A DNA stretch of 56,844 bases from Planctomycetes bacterium ADurb.Bin069 (GTDB lineage: Bacteria; Planctomycetota; UBA8108; UBA8890; UBA8898), in assembly GCA_002070955.1 (NCBI GenBank), contig MWEK01000029.1, forward strand, positions 1 to 56,844, written 5' to 3'. This document shows, piece after piece, positions 17,497-26,348 of this stretch (the stretch's first letter is position 1; each line of letters starts with the position of its first letter). Both the position numbers and the translations under genes were made by a program. Under the pieces are notes generated by a model, which did no database searches, was not told where the DNA came from, and worked only from the letters and a program-made list of their open reading frames with translations.

Positions 17497-18840
17497 TCAG
17501 CGGAAGAGCGCGATCAACGCCTGGGCGAAGATCTCGTGGCCGCGGTCGTCGGGGTGGTTGATGCCGTTGCTGAGCAGGGTCACGTACGGAATGCCTTCCT
17601 TGAGCAGATGGCCCCACCTCAGCGCCGCGTCCGCGAGGGCGACGTTGTGGGCGGCGGCGAACCTCCTGAGCCCCTCCACGTAGGGACGGGGGTCCGTCTC
17701 GACGCGCACGGACGACGCATCCATCCAGTCCGGACGCACGAAGTGCGGAGTGAGAATCACCCACTCGATGCCGGCGGCCTGGAATCGGTCGAGCAGGCGC
17801 GAGTATTTCTCCTCGACGACGGGAGGCGTCATCCAGGCATCGTTGACGAACTCCATGACGACGACGTCGGGCCGAGGCTCGATGACGGCGCGATCGAAGT
17901 TGAACTGCGCGCCCGGCGGCTCGGCGAGGAAGTGGTCGGAGTTGCGCCCGCCCCAGCCCGCCGTCGTGAGGCGGATCCGCGACTTCGGGAAGCGCTCCTC
18001 GAGCAGCGCCGCGAAGCGGTTCTGGTACCGGCGGGCGGTCTCGCTCGCCTCGCCGCCCGCCGTCACGCTGTCGCCCCATGCCAGGACGTGGAGCGGTTCG
18101 CCCGCGAGCAGCTTCGCCCACGTCTTCGGGAGCAGCTTGGCGGCGGGCGGCGGGCCCTCGCGCGGCGGTTCGGCGTAACGCTCCGCGAGGATGGGATAGA
18201 GGTTCTCGGGCGTGAGGTGCGTCGCCCGGCCTGGCACCCACACGTGGGCGAGGGTTCGCTCGCGGTCGGCGGCGACGGCGGGAGGCAGCGGCGTCGCGTT
18301 GTGCGCCGCGCCCCGCCGGATTCTGACCGCGCCGTCGCGGGCCACGACCACGGCGTCGAGGCGGCCCCACCCGCAGTCATAGTCGATCCAAACGGGAGCG
18401 TCCTCGGGGATTCCTTCGGGGAGGCGGCCCACGGCGGCCCAGCGCGGGTCGAAGGCGTAGTCCTTGCCCGCGGCGTAGCGCGCCACCCCGCCCGGCCCGG
18501 ACTTGAGCGCCAAGCTTTCGGGAACGAGCAGGTCCGCCGCCGTCGTCTCGCACGTCGTCAAAGCGCGGAGCTTCGCGCCCTTGGCCCAGGGCGCGGCCGC
18601 CTGGTCGAAGAGCGGCAGCGAGTCGTGCTTCTCGTCGCGCACGCGGATGAGCGTCGCCGGCTCGACGCGCAGCTCGACGGCCCAACGGATAGCGACCGCC
18701 TGCCCGGCCACCTCGAGGGTTCCCGGTAGGATTCGCACGGCCCACTCGCCCGCGATCTCGACGCCGGGCGGCTCCTCGGCGGGCGCCGCATCATTCCCGG
18801 CGCACGGCGCCAGAAGCAGAATCAAGCATGCTCCAGCCAT
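17497..18840 (-). CDS. Exported SGNH/GDSL-type esterase with N-terminal beta domain
   Basis: 447 residues from the ATG at 18840, chosen because it follows GAAAGGAGCGG. A signal peptide (1-18, LLLAPCAG) may be lipoprotein-like, with a Cys at position 14. Residues about 25-230 form a beta-rich domain of unknown role. The SGNH hydrolase domain begins at WGDS near D257-S258 (nucleophile Ser258), with AGWGGRN supplying the Gly block, EFVNDAW the Asn block, and a final NHPDDRGH carrying the Asp/His pair (His435). Such enzymes deacetylate polysaccharides or cleave short esters. The gene is first in a two-gene unit with the LamG/HZS-like protein, which suggests work on a bound polysaccharide. The substrate is unproven. 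Confidence 0.82.
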   Translation of the reverse strand: MAGACLILLLAPCAGNDAAPAEEPPGVEIAGEWAVRILPGTLEVAGQAVAIRWAVELRVEPATLIRVRDEKHDSLPLFDQAAAPWAKGAKLRALTTCETTAADLLVPESLALKSGPGGVARYAAGKDYAFDPRWAAVGRLPEGIPEDAPVWIDYDCGWGRLDAVVVARDGAVRIRRGAAHNATPLPPAVAADRERTLAHVWVPGRATHLTPENLYPILAERYAEPPREGPPPAAKLLPKTWAKLLAGEPLHVLAWGDSVTAGGEASETARRYQNRFAALLEERFPKSRIRLTTAGWGGRNSDHFLAEPPGAQFNFDRAVIEPRPDVVVMEFVNDAWMTPPVVEEKYSRLLDRFQAAGIEWVILTPHFVRPDWMDASSVRVETDPRPYVEGLRRFAAAHNVALADAALRWGHLLKEGIPYVTLLSNGINHPDDRGHEIFAQALIALFR

Positions 18841-18895
18841 GACCGCTCCTTTCAACGTGTCTCGCCGAGGCCATCGATGGGATGGCGTCGGTTCC

Positions 18896-18924
18896 ATTGT
18901 GCCCGAAAAAGCCCCTTCCGGCCA
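18896..18924 (-). promoter_or_regulatory. Possible promoter of the SGNH-LamG unit
   Basis: On the minus strand, TGGCCG (18924-18919), a 17-base spacer and CACAAT (18901-18896) sit about 56 bases upstream of the start at 18840. The -35 match is poor. The site lies in a 195-base divergent gap that also holds the rightward promoter at 18956. Confidence 0.35.
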
Positions 18925-18955
18925 CCGGTCGGGCGCCGGGGCGCGCTTCGTTGGA

Positions 18956-18984
18956 TTGATCGCCCGACCCTCGGCGCATAGAAT
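18956..18984 (+). promoter_or_regulatory. Putative promoter of the PqaA-like/ThuA unit
   Basis: TTGATC (18956-18961), a 17-base spacer and TAGAAT (18979-18984) lie about 50 bases before the start at 19036. The -35 hexamer is identical to that of the promoter at 4274. Confidence 0.6.
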
Positions 18985-19035
18985 TGGCGGGGATGTTGAA
19001 ACGCGGCACCCGTCCGGAATTGAGGAGGTTTTGCG

Positions 19036-20394
19036 ATGAGGCGTAGTTCTTGCGGCGTTGCGTTGCTTGTCCTCGCGTTGTGCCGGACGGTGGCGCCGGC
19101 GGCGGCCGAAAACGCCCAGCCGGCGAGCGTGGAGAACCTGACCGACTTCAGCGAAGCCGCCAAGACGATCCCCAAGCCGCGGGAGATCTGGCCGATTCTC
19201 CGTGAGGAACATGTCGTTCCCCGCGCCCTCGCGATCAAGTCCGACGAGATCGTCGCCAGCGATACCGATCCTTCCCTGAAGCTCCGCAAGGTGCGGGCCC
19301 ACTTCTGGAGCCAGCGGATCGGCGGAAAGAAGTGGGGGCACCCCTGTGTCATCCTCATGCCCGCCGACGCCGCGCGGAACGCAGCGCCGCCGCGCAAGGG
19401 CAGAGTGGTGATCTACGGCGGCGGCACCGGCGAGGCTCAGGAGCACGAGGTCGCCGAGTACGGCGAGCCCATCGCGGCACGCACCGGCTATCCGACCATG
19501 GTGCTGGCCAACCCCGGCGAATACGAAGACGGCGGCTCCATCGAGAACGACATCGGCATTCTCGGGCGGCTCGCCAGGGAGACCGGCAAGAGCTACTACA
19601 ACATGAACTGCCAACTGGCGGTGGTTTACATCCAAGCCATGAACGTCTTTCAGGAGATCCTCGGCCTGCCCGAGGTCGCGGCGGTCGTGGGCGGCCACTC
19701 GAAACGGGGGCGCAGCGCCGTGGTCGCCGCCGCCATGGACAGCCGCGTGGCGTCGGCCATTATCATGGGCAACGAGGGCATCTACACGCCGGACCGCCCT
19801 ACCCCGGCCTTCTCGTTCTACTACCCCTTCTTCCAGGACCAGGTCTCCGTGCCCGTCTTCTACCTCGGCGTGACCAACGAGGGCGGCTACAAGATGTTCA
19901 ACGTGACGCTGATGGAAAAACAGTTGCGCGCCCCCTTGACGGTGGAGATGATCCCAAACTACGTGCACTCCACTTACCACCCCGTCCAGTACCTGGATTT
20001 CTTGATGTGGGTCGCCCACACCTTCGACGGCCGCCCCCTTAGCCGCATCAGCGACGTGGCGCACGAGCGCCAGGCCGGTCGCACGTTTTTCCGCGCCAAG
20101 GTGGCCGGCGGAGCCAAGATCAAGAACGTGAGCCTGTGGATCGCGTACAGCGACAACGCGGAGTGGCGCGATGTGATGTGGTACCAATACCTCATGCGGG
20201 ACCGAGGCGATTGCTATGAGACCAGCATCCACGGCAAGATGCCCGACGCCTTCCTGATCGAGGTGTCCGACATCGCCCAGGGCATCTCGGGCTACGTGTC
20301 CACCGTGCCCTACAAACTGACCGACGCCCCGGTGGTGGAACGGGACCCGAAGTACGGCTACTTGCCTCGTTTCTGGAAACCGGCGAACGACTAA
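19036..20394 (+). CDS. Exported alpha/beta-hydrolase of the PhoPQ-activated (PqaA) type
   Basis: 452 residues with a signal peptide (1-24, PAAAEN), started by ATG after GAGGAGG. The alpha/beta-hydrolase core has GRVVIYGGGTGE as the oxyanion region and GGHSKRG with the probable nucleophile Ser222. The SKRG continuation and the MDSRVAS segment after it are typical of the PhoPQ-activated pathogenicity-related family. YHPVQYLDFLMW lies near the likely catalytic His region. A C-terminal beta domain of about 100 residues follows. Family members are surface or periplasmic hydrolases without a firmly established substrate. The gene is followed after 62 bases by the ThuA gene on the same strand. Confidence 0.72.
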   Translation: MRRSSCGVALLVLALCRTVAPAAAENAQPASVENLTDFSEAAKTIPKPREIWPILREEHVVPRALAIKSDEIVASDTDPSLKLRKVRAHFWSQRIGGKKWGHPCVILMPADAARNAAPPRKGRVVIYGGGTGEAQEHEVAEYGEPIAARTGYPTMVLANPGEYEDGGSIENDIGILGRLARETGKSYYNMNCQLAVVYIQAMNVFQEILGLPEVAAVVGGHSKRGRSAVVAAAMDSRVASAIIMGNEGIYTPDRPTPAFSFYYPFFQDQVSVPVFYLGVTNEGGYKMFNVTLMEKQLRAPLTVEMIPNYVHSTYHPVQYLDFLMWVAHTFDGRPLSRISDVAHERQAGRTFFRAKVAGGAKIKNVSLWIAYSDNAEWRDVMWYQYLMRDRGDCYETSIHGKMPDAFLIEVSDIAQGISGYVSTVPYKLTDAPVVERDPKYGYLPRFWKPAND

Positions 20395-20456
20395 CGCGCC
20401 GCCGCGGCCGCGCGGCGCGCGGATCGGGACGGCGCAAGCATGAAAGGAAGAACGGC

Positions 20457-21269
20457 ATGAACGCGGGTGCGGACAAGGTCGGGACAGGCCGCCTGAGGCG
20501 GCGAGGATTCGCGGCGGGCGTTGCGGGGCTGGCGGCGGCGGCGTGGCTGTGCGCCGCCGAGGCTCCGCCGCCTACGGAGCTCGATCCCCCCGCCGCGGGC
20601 ACGAAGGTGCTCATCGTGACGGGCATCGATTATCCGGGCCACCCGTGGCGCGAAACCGCGCCGCGCCTCAAGGAGCTGCTGGAGAAGGATGCGCGTCTCA
20701 AGGTGGGCATCGTCGAGGACCCCGAGGCGCTCGCGTCCCCGAAGCTCGCCCTCTGGGACACGGTGATCCTCCACTTCCAAGACTGGGAAAAGCCCGGCCC
20801 CGGCCCCGAGGCCCGGGCCAACCTGACGCGTTTCGTCGCGGGAGGCAAGGGCCTGGTTCTCACGCATTTCGCCTGCGGGGCGTGGGATGGAGAGTGGCCG
20901 GAGTTCAAGGATCTGGCGGGCCGCGTCTGGGACCCCAAGCTGCGCGGCCACGACCCCCATGGCGTCTTCACAGTGCGGATCGCGGATCCCGACCACCCGA
21001 TCACGAAGGGGCTTGCGTCCTTCGAGACGCTGGATGAGCTCTACACCTGCCTGGCCGGCGACGCGGCCATTCACGTCGTCGCCGACGCGGTTTCGAAGGT
21101 CGACGGCAAGGTGTATCCCATCGCCTTCGTGCTCCCCTACGGGAAGGGCCGGGTTTTTCATTCGGTGCTGGGCCACGACGCGCGCGCCTACAACGAGGCC
21201 GTGGGTAGGCTCATGCGCCGGGGCTGCGCCTGGGCGGCGGGGATCGATCCGGAGCCGGCGAAGCCTTGA
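20457..21269 (+). CDS. Exported ThuA-like (trehalose-utilisation) domain protein
   Basis: 270 residues. An N-terminal Arg-rich stretch (RLRRRGF) before a hydrophobic segment ending in WLCAAEA looks like a Tat or lipoprotein-type signal. The rest is one ThuA domain of the class I glutamine-amidotransferase-like fold: VLIVTGIDYPGHPWRE, an LTHFACGAW turn, GHDPHGVFTV, DHPITKGL and GKGRVFHSVLGHD. In this family the domain is common in planctomycetes beside sugar and c-type cytochrome genes; a catalytic role is not established. It probably shares the promoter at 18956 with the PqaA-like gene. The short 3' gap to putA contains that operon's own promoter. Confidence 0.82.
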   Translation: MNAGADKVGTGRLRRRGFAAGVAGLAAAAWLCAAEAPPPTELDPPAAGTKVLIVTGIDYPGHPWRETAPRLKELLEKDARLKVGIVEDPEALASPKLALWDTVILHFQDWEKPGPGPEARANLTRFVAGGKGLVLTHFACGAWDGEWPEFKDLAGRVWDPKLRGHDPHGVFTVRIADPDHPITKGLASFETLDELYTCLAGDAAIHVVADAVSKVDGKVYPIAFVLPYGKGRVFHSVLGHDARAYNEAVGRLMRRGCAWAAGIDPEPAKP

Positions 21270-21327
21270 GCGCCGCCCTCGTCGGCCCGTTTGTGCCGAA
21301 AACTCAGTTTCCGCTGGCGGCGCGGAC

Positions 21328-21357
21328 AAGACAGGCGCCCGCACGCCTGCGTACACT
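21328..21357 (+). promoter_or_regulatory. Putative promoter of the putA-glm operon
   Basis: AAGACA (21328-21333), an 18-base spacer and TACACT (21352-21357) lie about 54 bases before the putA start. The -10 is identical to that of the free P5C dehydrogenase gene (46810). No cobalamin-riboswitch-like element is visible in the 141-base gap, although two operon products need coenzyme B12. Confidence 0.5.
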
Positions 21358-21410
21358 GGACTGCGCGGGAGACTCCCGCCGTTCCACACCACGAGAGATA
21401 GAGCAACACA

Positions 21411-24400
21411 ATGCGCTTGAGAATGCTTACATCGCGGGGGGCCGCCGCCCCGCGCGCCGCCGCGGATAGCGGCGCGCCGGCCTCCTTCGAGACCTGCGTC
21501 CGGCAGTGGGGGACGCGGCTTTTCGAACTGATCGACAAGGCCGGCGCCCCGTCGATTTTCAGCGCCAAGGGCTTTTACGCCGCCATGATGGACTGGGCCA
21601 TGAAGGACGAGAGCTTCAAGGTCCAGCTCTTCCGCTTCGTCGATGTCCTGCCGGCGCTGGCGTCCTCGCGTGAGATCGCGCGGCACCTCGAGGAGTATCT
21701 GGACAACGACAGCGTGAAGCTCAATCCGGCGCTGCGCGTGGCGCTCAAGGCGTCGAGCTTCGCGAGCGGGCTTCTGGGCGGCGGCATCAAGTCGCAGGTC
21801 GCCGGCATGGCGCGGATGTTCATGCTGGGGAACGCTCCGGCGGAGATCGTCGCGATTCTCAAGAAGCTCGACGCCGAGGGCGCGGCGTTCACCGTGGACG
21901 TCCTCGGCGAGGCGGTGGTGAGCGAGAAGGAGGCCGACGAGTACGCGGCGCGCTACTTCGAGCTCCTGGCGCTCCTGGGGCGCGAGACCGCCGCGTGGCC
22001 GGCGCCGAGCGCCGGCGAAGCCGGGCCGAGCGGCGCCCAGCCCCGCGTCAACCTCTCTCTGAAGGTCTCGGCCTTCTACTCCCAGATCTGTGCCGCCGAT
22101 CCCGACACGGCCGTCGCCGTCCTCGCGGGCCGGCTGCGGCCGCTCCTGAGGCGCGCGCGGGATCTGGGCGCCTTCATCAACTTCGACATGGAGAGCTACG
22201 CCCTCAAGAACCTGACGCTGCGGCTCTTCCAAACCATCTTCGCCGAGCCGGAGTTCGCCTCGGGCCCAGAGTGCGGCATCGCCCTGCAGGCCTACCTTAA
22301 GGACTGCGAGGAGGATCTCCGCGGGCTCGCGGAGTGGGCCCGGCGGGTGAAGCGGCGCGTCACCGTCCGGCTCGTCAAGGGGGCCTACTGGGACTACGAG
22401 GCCGTGATCGCGCGCCGCGCCGGCGTGCCCGTGCCCGTCTTCGAGCGCAAGGCGGAAAGCGACGTCAACTTCGAGAAGCTGAGCCTGTTTCTCCTGGAGA
22501 ACCGCGACGCGTTGGCGGCGGCCTTCGCCTCGCACAACGTCCGGTCTATCGCCCACGCCCTCGCCCAGGCGGAGCGTCTGGGCATCGACCGGCGGGAGAT
22601 CGAATTCCAGGTCCTGTACGGCATGGCCGACGCCATCAAGGCCGCGCTTCTTCAGGCCGGCTGCCGCGTGCGCATGTACTGTCCCGTGGGGGAGCTGCTT
22701 CCCGGCATGGCGTACCTGGTGCGCCGGCTGCTGGAGAACACGAGCAACGAAGGGTTCCTGGCCCACGCGTTTGCCAAGGGCGTGGCCCGCGAGACATTGC
22801 TCCGCGATCCCGCCGAGGCGGCGCGCGAAGCCGCGGCCGCCCCCGCCGTCGTGCCCCCCGAACCGGTGACGCCCGGGGCGCCCGGCTTCAGGAACGAGCC
22901 GCCGCTGCGGTTGGGCGCCGCGGAGGAACGCGACGCGATCCGCGCCGCTTTCGGGGTTTTGCGCGCGCGATCGGGCGCGCGCCACGGCCTGGTTATCGAC
23001 GGGAAGCGGGTCGCGACGAACGACTGGACGCCGTCACGCAATCCGGCGGATCAGGAGGAGATCGTCGGGTATGCCGCGAGCGCCGCCGTCGAGCACGCCG
23101 ACGCGGCCGCGGCCGCCGCGCGGGCCGCGCAGCAGGCGTGGGCCCGCAGGCCGGTGGAGGAGCGGGCGCGGCTCCTGGAGCGCCTCGCCGAGAGCTTGCG
23201 GCGCCACCGGGCGGAGCTGATCGCGCTTCTCGCGCTCGAGGCCGGCAAGAACTGGGCGGAGGCCGATGCCGAGGCGGCCGAGGCGATCGACCTGTGCCGC
23301 TTCCATGCCGCGGCCGCGCGGCGGCTCCTCGCGCCGCGAGCCACGCAGATCGTCCCCGGCGAGACGAACGTCCGCCTCTGGCGCCCCCGCGGCGTGTGCG
23401 CCGTCATCACGCGGTGGAACTTCCCGCTGGCCGCCCCGGTCGCCATGACGACCGCCGCGGTCGCGGCGGGCAACACGGCGGTCCTGAAGCCTTCCGATCG
23501 GGCGCCCATCATCGCTTCGCGCCTGCTGGATCTCCTGGCCGAAGCCGGGTTTCCTCCGGGCGTCGTGAACCTCGTGACGGGCCGCGGCGCCGTGGCGGGC
23601 GAGCGTCTGGCGGCGCATCCCGGCGTCGACGTCATCGCCTTCGCGGGCTCGACGGAGACCGGCGGTTGCATCCGAGCGGCCGCGGCGCGCGCGGAGCCCG
23701 GCCGGGAGTCGCTCAAGACGACGATCTGCGCCATGGGCGGGCAGAACGCCCTTATCGTGGACGGCGACGCCGATCTGGACGAGGCCGTGGCCGGAGCGCT
23801 GGGCTCGGCCTTCGGCTACAGCGGCCAGAAGCGCAGCGCGCTTTCCAGGCTCATCGTCGTTGCGGAGGGGTACGAGAAGTTTCTGGAGCGTTTCATCGCC
23901 GGGGCGGCGTCGCTGCGGGTCGGCCCGGCCGAGGAGCCGGGCGCCCTCATCGGGCCGGTCATCGACCGCGAGGCGCAGCGCCGCATCCTCGACCTCATCG
24001 AAGCCGGGCGGCGCGAGGCCGTCCTGGCCTGGGAGGGCGCCGTGCCCGCCGCCCCGAAGGCCTGCTACGCGCCGCCCGCGATCTTCGTGGACGTGCCTCC
24101 GGAGAGCCGCCTTTTCCGCGAGGAGATCTTCGGCCCGGTGGTGAGCGTCGCGCGCGCGAAGGACTTCGAGCAGGCCCTGGCCCTGGCGAACGATTCGGCC
24201 TTCGCGCTGGCCGGCGGGCTTTATTCCCGCAGCCCGGCGCACATCGCCCGGGCCAAGGCCGAACTGGCCTGCGGCAACCTCTACATCAACCGGCCCATCA
24301 CCGGCGCCGTGGTCGGCCGGCAGCCTTTCGGCGGCTTCAGGTTGAGCGGCGACGGCACCCAGTGCGGCGGCCTGGACTACCTGCAACACTTCATGACGCC

Positions 24401-24479
24401 GCAAACGGTCACCGAGAACTGCCTGCGCCGGGGTTTTGCGTCCCACGAGGACGCGCGCGACGACGAGACGGGCGTATGA
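21411..24479 (+). CDS. putA: PutA: proline dehydrogenase fused to a catalytically altered P5C dehydrogenase domain
   Basis: 1022 residues, the size of short PutA proteins, with no signal peptide. The N-terminal FAD-dependent proline dehydrogenase barrel (about 40-480) looks intact: [53 protein letters not shown] and [11 protein letters not shown]. The C-terminal half (about 510-1010) is an aldehyde dehydrogenase fold, with [23 protein letters not shown] and PFGGFRLSG kept. The two catalytic residues are changed: the general-base Glu of the E-M-GGK motif is Ala774 (ICAMGGQN), and the nucleophilic Cys of GQKCSA is Arg808 (GQKRSAL). P5C oxidation by this domain is therefore unlikely. The gene opens the operon, and its stop overlaps glmS (ATGA). 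It should make P5C from proline at the membrane, passing electrons to quinone. Confidence 0.9.
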   Translation: MRLRMLTSRGAAAPRAAADSGAPASFETCVRQWGTRLFELIDKAGAPSIFSAKGFYAAMMDWAMKDESFKVQLFRFVDVLPALASSREIARHLEEYLDNDSVKLNPALRVALKASSFASGLLGGGIKSQVAGMARMFMLGNAPAEIVAILKKLDAEGAAFTVDVLGEAVVSEKEADEYAARYFELLALLGRETAAWPAPSAGEAGPSGAQPRVNLSLKVSAFYSQICAADPDTAVAVLAGRLRPLLRRARDLGAFINFDMESYALKNLTLRLFQTIFAEPEFASGPECGIALQAYLKDCEEDLRGLAEWARRVKRRVTVRLVKGAYWDYEAVIARRAGVPVPVFERKAESDVNFEKLSLFLLENRDALAAAFASHNVRSIAHALAQAERLGIDRREIEFQVLYGMADAIKAALLQAGCRVRMYCPVGELLPGMAYLVRRLLENTSNEGFLAHAFAKGVARETLLRDPAEAAREAAAAPAVVPPEPVTPGAPGFRNEPPLRLGAAEERDAIRAAFGVLRARSGARHGLVIDGKRVATNDWTPSRNPADQEEIVGYAASAAVEHADAAAAAARAAQQAWARRPVEERARLLERLAESLRRHRAELIALLALEAGKNWAEADAEAAEAIDLCRFHAAAARRLLAPRATQIVPGETNVRLWRPRGVCAVITRWNFPLAAPVAMTTAAVAAGNTAVLKPSDRAPIIASRLLDLLAEAGFPPGVVNLVTGRGAVAGERLAAHPGVDVIAFAGSTETGGCIRAAAARAEPGRESLKTTICAMGGQNALIVDGDADLDEAVAGALGSAFGYSGQKRSALSRLIVVAEGYEKFLERFIAGAASLRVGPAEEPGALIGPVIDREAQRRILDLIEAGRREAVLAWEGAVPAAPKACYAPPAIFVDVPPESRLFREEIFGPVVSVARAKDFEQALALANDSAFALAGGLYSRSPAHIARAKAELACGNLYINRPITGAVVGRQPFGGFRLSGDGTQCGGLDYLQHFMTPQTVTENCLRRGFASHEDARDDETGV

Positions 24480-24913
24480 CCGCCGGGCCTCCCCACTGCA
24501 TCGTCCTGGGCGTGATCGGCGCCGACTGCCACTCGGTGGGCAACACGATTCTCGACGCTTTTTTCACCGACGCCGGCTTCAAGGTCGTCAACCTCGGCGT
24601 CATGGTGAGCCAGGACGAGTTCATCGACGCGGCCATCGAGTCGGACGCCAAGGCCATCCTCGTCTCGTCGCTCTACGGCCACGGCGAGATCGACTGCGCG
24701 GGCTTCAGGGGGCGGTGCATCGAGCGCGGCCTGGGAGGGGTGCTCCTGTACGTCGGCGGCAACCTGGTCGTCGGCCGGCGGCCGTTCGCGGAAGTCGAGG
24801 CGAAGTTCAAGGCCATGGGGTTCGATCGGGTCTTCCCGCCCGGCGTCGATCTGGACGCGGCGGCGGCGCTCCTGCGCGCCGACATCGAGGAGGCCGCCCA
24901 TGCCCGCGCCTAG
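24476..24913 (+). CDS. glmS: Glutamate mutase sigma (cobalamin-binding) subunit
   Basis: 145 residues, close to the clostridial GlmS (about 137). The B12-binding motif is DCHSVG, with D17, H19 (lower axial ligand of cobalamin) and G22. SSLYGHGE and GGNLVVG supply the nucleotide-tail-binding loops. Together with GlmE it rearranges L-glutamate to (2S,3S)-3-methylaspartate by a radical mechanism in the cytoplasm. The start overlaps the putA stop (ATGA) and the gene ends 14 bases inside glmL, so the three are translationally coupled. Direct coupling of proline oxidation to glutamate mutase is a strong sign that proline carbon is meant for the methylaspartate pathway. Confidence 0.93.
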   Translation: MTAGPPHCIVLGVIGADCHSVGNTILDAFFTDAGFKVVNLGVMVSQDEFIDAAIESDAKAILVSSLYGHGEIDCAGFRGRCIERGLGGVLLYVGGNLVVGRRPFAEVEAKFKAMGFDRVFPPGVDLDAAAALLRADIEEAAHARA

Positions 24914-26348
24914 GTGGGCGGTTTGCGTGGACATCGGCTCGACCTTCACGAAGGGCGCGGTGTTCGGCTTCGAGGGAGGGGTGGGGCGGCTCGTCGCGCG
25001 GGCCGAAGCGCCCACGACCACGGAAGACCTCGCGCGCGGATTCGAGACGGTCAGGAAGGAAGTGGCCGCGCGGGCGCGGGCGCGCGAGCCGGGCTTCTCG
25101 CCCGGGGAGGCGGCCGTCCGGTTTTCCTCTTCGTCCCGCGGCGGCCTGCGCATCGCCGCCATCGGCATCGTGCCCGATCTGACGCTTTCCGTGGCGCGCC
25201 TCGCGGCGGCCTCGGCGGGCGGGAAGGTCGTCAAGAGCTTCGCGTACACCCTCACGGCGGCCGACGTCGCGGCGCTCGAGGCGCTCGATCCCGACATCGT
25301 GCTCCTGACGGGGGGAACCGATGGCGGCGATGAGAAGCACAACCTGGCGAATGCCGCGGCCCTGGCCGGCGCCCGGATCACGTCGACGATCTTGTACGCG
25401 GGCAATCGCGCGGCGCGGGACGCCGTCGTCGAAATCCTGGCCGCGAGGAACTGCATCGCCGCCGACAACGTGATGCCCGAGGTGGGGGTCGTCCGAGTCG
25501 AGCCCGCCCGCGAGGCGATTCGCCGGGTGTTTCTCCGCCGGATCGTGGAGGGCAAGGGCCTAGCCGCCCTGGCCGCCGCGCTGGGAACCGACCCGAAGCC
25601 CACCCCGCTGGCGGTGTACGAGATGGTGCGCGCGCTGTCGGAGGAATGCCCTGAGTGGCGCGATGTGTGCGTCCTGGACATCGGCGGCGCGACGACCGAC
25701 TGCTATTCCGCCGTGGAGCCGTTCCGCGGCGAGCCGGGCGTCGTTCTGCACGGCATCCGCGAGCCGCGGCTGACGCGCACGGTGGAAGGCGATTGCGGCT
25801 TGCGCGTCAGCGCGGAGGCGCTCTGGGAATCGGGCCGCGCGCTGATCGAGCGCGAGCTCGCCGCGGCGCCGCCGGAGGAGGCGGCGGCCTTCGCGGCCCA
25901 CATCGCCCGCGTGACGGAGCGCCCCGCGCAGGCGCCCGCCTCGGCGGAGGAGTCGCGCTTCGATGCGATCATGGCGCGGGCCTGCGCCGCGCTGGCGCTC
26001 AAGCGCCACGCCGGCGCCATGCGCGCCGTTTACACCGCCGGGGGAAAGGCGTGGGTGCAGCGCGGCAAGGACCTGCGGGGGGTGACGCGTGCGATCGGAA
26101 CGGGCGGCTACCTCGCGCGGAACGCGGAAGATGACTTCCTCGCCCGCGCCCTCGCCGCCCTGGCGCCCGAGCCCGAGGAGCGCTTCCTGTTCCCGGAAGC
26201 GCCCGTCCTGTATGCTGATCGGGACCACGTCGTCCCCCTGATCGGGTCGCTGGCGGCGGAGTGGCCGCGCGAGGCGGCGCAGCTTTTGGCCGCTCGGCTG
26301 CGCCCGGTGGCTGAGGGCGTGGAGCGGGAACGGGATCGACGGCCATGA
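24900..26348 (+). CDS. glmL: Glutamate mutase reactivase-like protein (GlmL/MutL)
   Basis: A 482-residue ASKHA-fold ATPase. [14 protein letters not shown] (about 8-21) is the phosphate-1 motif and [12 protein letters not shown] near residue 260 is phosphate-2; [11 protein letters not shown] lies between them. The family is encoded beside adenosylcobalamin mutases and is thought to exchange damaged cobalamin from glutamate mutase at the cost of ATP. The start overlaps glmS by 14 bases and the stop overlaps glmE by four (ATGA). The position between the S and E subunits matches the clostridial order glmS-mutL-glmE. The sequence looks complete. Confidence 0.9.
   Translation: MPAPRWAVCVDIGSTFTKGAVFGFEGGVGRLVARAEAPTTTEDLARGFETVRKEVAARARAREPGFSPGEAAVRFSSSSRGGLRIAAIGIVPDLTLSVARLAAASAGGKVVKSFAYTLTAADVAALEALDPDIVLLTGGTDGGDEKHNLANAAALAGARITSTILYAGNRAARDAVVEILAARNCIAADNVMPEVGVVRVEPAREAIRRVFLRRIVEGKGLAALAAALGTDPKPTPLAVYEMVRALSEECPEWRDVCVLDIGGATTDCYSAVEPFRGEPGVVLHGIREPRLTRTVEGDCGLRVSAEALWESGRALIERELAAAPPEEAAAFAAHIARVTERPAQAPASAEESRFDAIMARACAALALKRHAGAMRAVYTAGGKAWVQRGKDLRGVTRAIGTGGYLARNAEDDFLARALAALAPEPEERFLFPEAPVLYADRDHVVPLIGSLAAEWPREAAQLLAARLRPVAEGVERERDRRP

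Noticed and set aside
13382..18370. A 1662-codon minus-strand reading frame in another phase across the LamG/HZS-like and SGNH genes
   Set aside because: It is Arg/Pro/Gly-rich with no domain motifs, as expected from a GC-rich shadow frame. The overlapping phase encodes recognisable domains and signal peptides.
21270..21410. A cobalamin riboswitch ahead of the B12-dependent operon
   Set aside because: The gap is only 141 bases and shows no B12-box-like sequence or long conserved fold; only a promoter-like site is visible.
20391..22985. An 864-codon antisense frame covering the ThuA gene and the start of putA
   Set aside because: It crosses the putA promoter and has no recognisable motif, whereas both sense genes are firm.
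23832..23834. Arg808 in PutA as a simple sequencing error (TGC to CGC)
   Set aside because: The neighbouring general-base Glu is also replaced, by a codon needing two changes, so one error cannot explain the loss of both residues. Read data could still overturn this.
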